From positions 1 through 5,584 of the forward strand of contig JAIRLV010000046.1 in assembly GCA_031259185.1 (NCBI GenBank): DNA of 5,584 nt, written 5' to 3'. Made by a program: the position numbers and the translations under genes. A model generated the notes under the pieces. That model saw nothing but the letters and a program-made list of their open reading frames with translations, did no database searches and was not told the DNA's origin. Of the stretch, positions 1 through 3,888 are shown piece after piece (the first letter of the stretch is position 1; the number at the start of each line of letters is the position of its first letter). Source of the DNA: Elusimicrobiota bacterium. Its GTDB lineage: Bacteria > RUG730.

Positions 1-208
1 TTATCTTTGCAGAAACTATTTTACCTTTATCTGTAACATACTGTTCTAATCTATCTATATTTTTATAATCTATCCAAACAACTCCTTCACTACAAAATTT
101 ACAATATTTTTTTCTAAAAGGTTTAAACTTTCTATTTTGAGGATTGGTAAATTTATTATTTCCATTATTATTTTTTTTAAAACTATTATTGTTTTGCAGT
201 TTTTGCAT
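1..208 (-). CDS. rpsR: 30S ribosomal protein bS18, 3' end cut by window edge
   Basis: bS18 pairs with bS6 on the platform of the small ribosomal subunit. The visible 69 residues contain the family core: KYCKFC at residues 34-39 (a CxxC pair that could hold zinc in some bS18 proteins), then VVWIDYKNIDRLEQYV and the GKI strand at 62-64. The usual C-terminal Arg/Lys-rich end lies beyond base 1. The first 30 residues are an Asn/Lys-rich tail, probably disordered, as is common at bS18 N-termini. I chose the ATG at 206-208 because a GGAG sits 6 bases before it. An in-frame ATG four codons upstream (218-220) has no Shine-Dalgarno and itself overlaps that GGAG. It follows ssb by 33 bases and is the third gene of the operon. 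Identity is certain; the start is likely. Confidence 0.95.
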   Translation of the reverse strand, partial: MQKLQNNNSFKKNNNGNNKFTNPQNRKFKPFRKKYCKFCSEGVVWIDYKNIDRLEQYVTDKGKIVSAKI

Positions 209-214
209 ATTATT

Positions 215-218
215 CTCC
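215..218 (-). promoter_or_regulatory. rpsR ribosome binding site that decides the start
   Basis: On the minus strand this reads GGAG followed by AATAAT and ATG. The same GGAGAATAA string precedes the ssb start, which supports its role. It places the rpsR start at base 208 rather than at the upstream ATG at base 220, whose own upstream sequence is A/T-only with no good match to the anti-Shine-Dalgarno. Confidence 0.7.
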
Positions 219-241
219 ATTATTTTATCTTTAAATTTCAA

Positions 242-709
242 TTAAAATGGAATTTCTTCTTCGTCTATTTTTTCAACGCTATCTTCTACATCCCAATTTG
301 AATTCTTATATTCCTTATCTGATAAGTTATTATTGCTTACAATGTTGCCTGTCTTTTCTAATTTTGTCAAAAATTGGAATCTATCCGCTATCACTTCTAA
401 TGTACTTCTTTTTTCACCTTGTTTGTTTTCCCAATTTCTACTCTGCAATCTACCTTCTACATAAACAGCGCTACCTTTTTTTAATCTATCAGCTACCATT
501 TCAGCTTGCTTTCCCCAAGCAACAACTGGCACAAATGATGCTATTTCCTTCCATTCCCCAGTTTGCCCATCTTTATAATTTCTGCTAGAAGCAATTGTGA
601 ATGTAACAACAGCTTGATTTGACGGCGTATATCTCAATTCTAAATCTTTCGTGACTCTTCCTATCAAAAAAATTTTATTCATCTCAGGCATTCTTAAATT
701 TTCAGCCAT
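242..709 (-). CDS. ssb: single-stranded DNA-binding protein SSB
   Basis: SSB coats single-stranded DNA during replication, recombination and repair, and recruits partner enzymes through its C-terminal tip. The 155-residue product has the OB fold at about residues 10-115: MNKIFLIGRVTKDLELRYT at the start, then VVTFTIASSRN, FVPVVAWGK (aromatics F59 and W65), the GSAVYVEGRL strand and RNW (W93), positions that correspond to DNA-stacking residues in the family. A short polar linker (about 118-140) leads to an acidic tail ending EEEIPF, the classic partner-binding tip. Most SSBs begin at the MNK found here at residue 10. The first ATG is still preferred, because AAGGAG lies 7 bases before it (717-722) and nothing comparable precedes the internal ATGs, so a nine-residue extension is predicted. 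It lies 17 bases after rpsF and 33 before rpsR. Confidence 0.97.
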   Translation of the reverse strand: MAENLRMPEMNKIFLIGRVTKDLELRYTPSNQAVVTFTIASSRNYKDGQTGEWKEIASFVPVVAWGKQAEMVADRLKKGSAVYVEGRLQSRNWENKQGEKRSTLEVIADRFQFLTKLEKTGNIVSNNNLSDKEYKNSNWDVEDSVEKIDEEEIPF

Positions 710-726
710 ATTTATTCTCCTTAAAA

Positions 727-1149
727 TTAATATTTTTCTATTATTTCGTCTTGGTTTTGTGAAATGTTATCCTTATCCTTTTCGTTATCTTTATTATTTT
801 TTACTTCTTCAAGTTCATGATTTAAATTAACTTTTTTAAACTTTTTCTTTCTCAATGAAAAATCTTTTTCTATTTTCATAATATTATATCTCAAAACTTT
901 TTCATCAATCCTAGACATTTCATTAATTTGTAATATGTTTTCTGCAGCTAAATTAAATTTTAATAAAAAAAAATTACCTTCTAATTTTTTTGATACTGGA
1001 TAAGCAAATTTTTTCAAACCCCATGTATCAAAAGACTCAATTGTACCAGATTTTTCTATGATATATGTTTGGATTTTATTATTAAATTCTTCAATTACAT
1101 CTACAGATGTTTCAGGGTCAAGCGCATAAATAAATTCATAACAATTCAT
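727..1149 (-). CDS. rpsF: 30S ribosomal protein bS6
   Basis: bS6 binds bS18 and helices of the 16S rRNA platform during 30S assembly. The 140-residue product shows the ferredoxin-like bS6 core at residues 1-97: YEFIYALDPE at the start, DTWGLKKFAYPV at 41-52 (the conserved G-x-K-x-L/F-AYP segment), GNFFLLKFN at 58-66, and VLRYNIMKIEKD near 85-96. About 43 further residues form a Lys/Asn/Glu/Asp-rich tail, probably disordered and longer than the roughly 95-residue minimal family. Enterobacterial bS6 also has an acidic tail, modified there by RimK, but this one ends EKY and not in a Glu run. The ATG is supported by AGGAGG four bases upstream. First gene of the rpsF-ssb-rpsR operon. Confidence 0.97.
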   Translation of the reverse strand: MNCYEFIYALDPETSVDVIEEFNNKIQTYIIEKSGTIESFDTWGLKKFAYPVSKKLEGNFFLLKFNLAAENILQINEMSRIDEKVLRYNIMKIEKDFSLRKKKFKKVNLNHELEEVKNNKDNEKDKDNISQNQDEIIEKY

Positions 1150-1153
1150 GTAT

Positions 1154-1211
1154 CCTCCTCTTTGGACTAAAATAATTTTAGGCTCTATTTTTTATTATAA
1201 AAAGAGCAAAG
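1154..1211 (-). promoter_or_regulatory. rpsF leader: possible three-way-junction RNA abutting the ribosome binding site
   Basis: The transcribed strand can form three helices. P1 pairs CTTTG (1211-1207) with CAAAG (1164-1160). P2 pairs CTCT (1206-1203) with AGAG (1186-1183), with A/T-rich pairing above it. P3 is CTAAAA-TTA-TTTTAG (1181-1167). The 3' arm of P1 ends at the base next to the AGGAGG Shine-Dalgarno (1159-1154). Known biology: rpsF leaders in many bacteria carry a structure bound by the bS6:bS18 pair for feedback control. I do not recognise the conserved CCG-containing bulge of that motif here, so this is either a divergent form or a chance fold in A/T-rich RNA. Fold seen by eye only. 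Confidence 0.4.
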
Positions 1212-1234
1212 TTTTTTATTGTATAGATTTATTG

Positions 1235-1263
1235 ATTATATAAAGTTTTCATTAAGAATTCAA
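1235..1263 (-). promoter_or_regulatory. sigma-70 type promoter for the rpsF-ssb-rpsR operon
   Basis: On the minus strand, TTGAAT (1263-1258) is followed after exactly 17 bases by a perfect TATAAT (1240-1235). Transcription would start near 1228 and give a leader of about 79 bases before the rpsF ATG. A/T-rich DNA produces many chance -10 boxes, but the spacing, the perfect -10 and the position upstream of a leading operon gene make this a good call. Confidence 0.7.
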
Positions 1264-1316
1264 GTTTTTTATATTATTTTTCATATCATCTATTTATTCT
1301 TTTTTTCGTCATCGCA

Positions 1317-1338
1317 CAAAAAAAGTTAATTTTTTTTG
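1317..1338. repeat. A-tract/T-tract hairpin 1
   Basis: Plus strand: C, seven A, G, TTAA, eight T, G. This folds into a stem of nine pairs (one G-T wobble) with a TTAA loop. It resembles the hairpin at 1493-1516, which also runs from C plus an A-tract to a T-tract plus G, and both are followed by similar A/G-rich sequence (AAAGAGAGCAA here, TAAAGCAAGAA there). Function unknown. Confidence 0.5.
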
Positions 1339-1389
1339 AAAGAGAGCAATTATTTTTTTACTTTTTTATGTTTTGACAAAATATTTTTG

Positions 1390-1415
1390 TTTTTCTTTTG
1401 CAATGAAAAGAAAAA
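1390..1415. repeat. 10-bp perfect hairpin followed by a T-run on the plus strand
   Basis: TTTTTCTTTT pairs perfectly with AAAAGAAAAA around the loop GCAATG, and six T (1416-1421) follow on the plus strand. The layout resembles an intrinsic terminator for plus-strand transcription, but there is only one G-C pair and no plus-strand gene upstream, so I annotate only the inverted repeat. Confidence 0.5.
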
Positions 1416-1492
1416 TTTTTTGCATTCTATTATATGTTATTTTATTTATTTATATTTTAATATACAAGAAATAAGATTATTTCTTTCTTTTT

Positions 1493-1516
1493 CAAAAAAA
1501 ACAAAAGTTTTTTTTG
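1493..1516. repeat. A-tract/T-tract hairpin 2
   Basis: Plus strand: C, eight A, C, then AAAA, then G, eight T, G. The ten-base arms are perfectly complementary around a four-base loop, and TTT/AAA pairing beyond one mismatch extends the stem (1489-1491 with 1518-1520). It is the strongest hairpin in the spacer. Neither strand has a T-run immediately after the stem, so a standard intrinsic terminator is not supported. Confidence 0.55.
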
Positions 1517-1584
1517 TAAAGCAAGAACTAAAGGCTAAAGATGCGAATAAGGATAAAACTTAAGAATTATCAAAAAAAGTAAAA

Positions 1585-1613
1585 TCTATAAGAAAAAAAT
1601 AAAAAAAAGTCAA
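1585..1613 (-). promoter_or_regulatory. possible second, distal promoter upstream of rpsF
   Basis: On the minus strand, TTGACT (1613-1608) and TATAGA (1590-1585) are 17 bases apart. The -35 is a five-of-six match and the -10 a four-of-six match. A transcript from here would start near 1578 and carry a leader of about 430 bases through the hairpin region before rpsF. The spacer between the boxes is almost all T, so chance is a real alternative. Confidence 0.3.
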
Positions 1614-1733
1614 AAAAAATATTAGGATATACTGCATTAATTAAGTATTTTAATTTTTACCATTTTAATATGTAATATATAAATTATTGACAAATATAAA
1701 ATTTATACCAAAAAATAAAAAAATTATAAAAAA

Positions 1734-3599
1734 CTAAAATCTATTATTTATTTTATTTATTTCCAATAATTTTGAATTTATTTGCATGTTTTTCAATTTT
1801 TCTAAATTTATGGGAAGTCTTATACTCCAGTTTTTATCATTAACAGTTCCGGGAGTATTGATTCTAAAATCAAATAAATCGTCATCTGAAAAGTCAAATT
1901 CCATTATAAACGCATCCAAAATTGAATTTATAAAAAAAATAGAATTGCTTTTTGCTATAAAACTAATAATATCAGCGACAATTTCTTTTATATCTAATCC
2001 ATAAATATATTTATCTAAATCTACTTGATATTCGTTTTTATCAGTCAAAAAAGTTACATAAAATGAATATTGTTCATTAAAAGTTTCTTTATATTCATTC
2101 ACTAATTTCCAAATTTCATTGTATGTTTTTCCTAAAATATTTAATAAAATTTTAATACTAGTTATTTCTTTTTTCCATCTAAGTCTGCCATATTTAGAAT
2201 TTTTTATATCAAAAAGTTTATTTTTTAAATATTCCATATTTTCAATGTTGATATCTTTACATATTTTGTAAAATGATGTTTCATCAATAGTTCCATATTC
2301 AAATTTCCACATGAAACCGGTATTTGACATATCATGATTAGAAGATATTGCAGTAGAAATTTCCTTAAATTCTCTCGCGCTTTTAAATGTATAATTATGA
2401 GAATTTCTATTTCTATTTTTATTCCATCTTTGAACTTCTATACCTAAAATACCTAAATTTTCCAAAATTTGTGGAACTTCGTTTGGAACAACCCCTAAAT
2501 CTTCTGCAGTCGGCAACATAGTGCTCGCATTTATAAAAGCTTCCAAAATATGCAATCCATTTTCTTGCCATAAATTTTCGTCTTTTGGATCAAATTGCCC
2601 ATTTAATGCAACATTTTCTTCTGGTTCATTTATATCAATCGTCCAAAGTCTAAAAGTTCCTACTACGTGATCAATTCTATACATATCATAAAAATTTTGA
2701 GCATATTTTAATTTTTTTTTGAAATAATCGTAATTATTTAATTTAAGATATTCCCAATTGTAACTCGGCATACCCCATTTTTGTCCAAAAGCATTATAGG
2801 CATCAGGCGGCGCACCTGTATAAACTGACAAATTGAAACAGTTTCTATAATTCCCCCATACGTCTGCGCTATCTCGGGAAACCAAAAACGGAATATCTCC
2901 CATCAAATATACTCCTTTTTCTCTGGCATACTTTAAAATATCTGAAAATTGTAAAAAAAGCTGCCATTGAAGCCATTTATAAAATTCTATTTTTTTGTGA
3001 TTTTCATTTATAAATTGTAATAAATTTAGTTCAATTCTATTTTTATAGCAATTATCCCAGTTTTGCCAATTTTCATTATTACTTTCATCCTTTATAGCTT
3101 TGAAAATTGCATAATCATCCAACCAGAAATTATTTTCTTTTTTAAAATTTTCATAATCAACAAAATTTAAAATAGGACGATTATTAAAAATTTTTTTCAA
3201 AATATTTCTTTTTTCGTATTTTATATTATAATTAACTCTTTTTGTGCTAGTTGGATATTTTTCTTTCAAAATTTTAATATCTGCAAAAATATTTATTGTT
3301 GATCCAACAATATTATCTAAAGAAATATATGCTTCTTCCAATGCAAAAGAACTCATTGCAGAATAAGGGCTATTATCAAAACCTGTGTCATTCATTGGTA
3401 ATAATTGTAAAATAGTATTTCCAACCGAAATACACCAATCAATCAATAATTTTAAATCTCTGAATTCTCCAATCCCAACACTATCGTCTGAATAAATTGA
3501 AAATAATGGACAAATAATTCCGCTTCTTTTTGATGTACCAATTTTTTGCCAAATTTTTTTTATTTTTTCATTTGAAAGATTTTCTTTATTATCAAGCAT
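1734..3599 (-). CDS. malQ: 4-alpha-glucanotransferase (amylomaltase, GH77)
   Basis: Transfers alpha-1,4-glucan segments between maltodextrins, releasing glucose and building longer chains for phosphorylase; a cytoplasmic enzyme. The 621-residue product carries the GH77 signatures in order: GIICPLFSIYSDDSVGIGEF (27-46), LPMNDTGFDNSPYSAMSSFA (67-86), GDIPFLVSRDSADVWGN (234-250), the active-site loop GAPPDAYNAFGQKWGMP (262-278), RIDH with nucleophile D310, AEDLGVVP with acid/base E366, and NHD with D423. NTPGT (581-585) followed by NWSIRLP (590-596) is the usual C-terminal motif. R308, two residues before the nucleophile, is kept. After RIDH it reads VVGTFRLW where FRG is common. The family is usually about 500-700 residues, so this is full length. 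ATG is supported by AAGGA (3611-3607) seven bases upstream. No sugar-utilisation neighbour is visible and it probably has its own promoter. Confidence 0.95.
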   Translation of the reverse strand: MLDNKENLSNEKIKKIWQKIGTSKRSGIICPLFSIYSDDSVGIGEFRDLKLLIDWCISVGNTILQLLPMNDTGFDNSPYSAMSSFALEEAYISLDNIVGSTINIFADIKILKEKYPTSTKRVNYNIKYEKRNILKKIFNNRPILNFVDYENFKKENNFWLDDYAIFKAIKDESNNENWQNWDNCYKNRIELNLLQFINENHKKIEFYKWLQWQLFLQFSDILKYAREKGVYLMGDIPFLVSRDSADVWGNYRNCFNLSVYTGAPPDAYNAFGQKWGMPSYNWEYLKLNNYDYFKKKLKYAQNFYDMYRIDHVVGTFRLWTIDINEPEENVALNGQFDPKDENLWQENGLHILEAFINASTMLPTAEDLGVVPNEVPQILENLGILGIEVQRWNKNRNRNSHNYTFKSAREFKEISTAISSNHDMSNTGFMWKFEYGTIDETSFYKICKDINIENMEYLKNKLFDIKNSKYGRLRWKKEITSIKILLNILGKTYNEIWKLVNEYKETFNEQYSFYVTFLTDKNEYQVDLDKYIYGLDIKEIVADIISFIAKSNSIFFINSILDAFIMEFDFSDDDLFDFRINTPGTVNDKNWSIRLPINLEKLKNMQINSKLLEINKINNRF

Positions 3600-3691
3600 T
3601 TTTTTATCCTTTTTAATTTATCTAATATAATAATAATGCTTTGTTTAGATATATAAAATTATTTTAATTCAAAAAATCTTGAAAATTTATT

Positions 3692-3721
3692 TTTATAAAA
3701 ATAATAAAACTTTTATTTCAA
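3692..3721 (-). promoter_or_regulatory. candidate malQ promoter
   Basis: On the minus strand TTGAAA (3721-3716) is followed by TATAAA (3697-3692) at 18 bases, or TTATAA (3698-3693) at 17 bases. This would place the transcript start about 85 bases before the malQ ATG. Four-to-five-of-six matches in very A/T-rich DNA make this a reasonable but unproven call. The wide spacer and the hairpins after clpB also argue that malQ is transcribed separately. Confidence 0.4.
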
Positions 3722-3732
3722 TTGACGCTTAA

Positions 3733-3804
3733 TTGTATAGAGTATTGGATAAATATTTTAAAGAAAGAGATTTACAAAATTTAAAAAATTGTCAGGGAAT
3801 ATAA
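3733..3804 (+). pseudogene. possible decayed coding fragment, unknown family
   Basis: A 23-codon plus-strand reading frame starting at TTG contains VLDKYFKERDLQNLKN, a helix-like, mixed-residue sequence unlike the Phe/Lys/Ile strings of random A/T-rich DNA. After the TAA the same frame continues with VRVEYMLILA before the next stop. There is no Shine-Dalgarno or normal start. It could be the worn remnant of a gene or mobile element, or chance. I do not recognise a family. Confidence 0.15.
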
Positions 3805-3818
3805 GTTAGAGTTGAATA

Positions 3819-3836
3819 TATGCTAATTTTAGCATA
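3819..3836. repeat. small palindrome, 7-bp stem
   Basis: TATGCTA and TAGCATA flank the loop ATTT. The stem includes two G-C pairs. No T-run follows on either strand, so it is not a standard terminator. It could add to transcript 3' end formation for clpB or be a protein-binding site. No family of operator is recognised. Confidence 0.4.
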
Positions 3837-3842
3837 AAATAG

Positions 3843-3882
3843 TTAATAAAAATTTTTCTACAAGATGAAATATTTTTATTAA
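3843..3882 (-). terminator. AT-only hairpin just after clpB, weak terminator candidate
   Basis: The 11-base arms TTAATAAAAAT and ATTTTTATTAA are perfectly complementary, and inside them TTTC (3855-3858) pairs with GAAA (3867-3870) after one mismatch. The hairpin begins seven bases after the clpB stop. Its placement suggests a 3' end signal. It has almost no G-C pairs and no clear T-run follows on the minus strand, so its strength is doubtful. Confidence 0.35.
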
Positions 3883-3888
3883 TTTAAG

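Larger units (their letters stand above)
1150..1733. other. 584-base gene-free spacer between malQ and rpsF
   Basis: No supportable gene on either strand. From the rpsF side it holds the leader, the main promoter, three A-tract/T-tract hairpins (1317-1338, 1390-1415, 1493-1516), a second promoter-like pair (1585-1613), and T-runs on the minus strand right after the malQ stop without a clear hairpin. The plus strand is T-rich from about 1330 to 1492 and A-rich from about 1494 to 1620, a sharp composition switch. A plus-strand open frame (1336-1563, TTG start) is not credited as a gene: it has no ribosome binding site and its product is mostly Phe/Lys from T and A runs. Its last 15 codons look more coding-like and may be a relic. 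Confidence 0.6.
3600..3888. other. 289-base spacer between clpB and malQ
   Basis: No complete gene. Reading on the minus strand away from clpB it contains an AT-only hairpin (3843-3882), a small palindrome (3819-3836), a possible coding relic on the opposite strand (3733-3804), a candidate malQ promoter (3692-3721) and the malQ ribosome binding site (3607-3611). Confidence 0.6.

Noticed and set aside
247-588. 113-codon plus-strand frame across ssb
   Set aside because: Antisense to an intact ssb with OB fold and EEEIPF tail; no ribosome binding site or family match.
1336-1563. 75-codon plus-strand frame in the malQ-rpsF spacer
   Set aside because: It starts at TTG with no ribosome binding site, and its Phe/Lys content comes from T and A runs. 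Only its end looks coding-like, and that is reported as a possible relic.
1786-2004. 72-codon plus-strand frame inside malQ
   Set aside because: Antisense to the malQ 3' end, which carries the conserved NTPGT motif; no independent coding evidence.
3721-3737. CAATT/AATTG inverted repeat as a heat-shock operator (CIRCE or CtsR site)
   Set aside because: The arms are five bases and match neither the CIRCE nor the CtsR sequence, and the site is downstream of clpB, not upstream.
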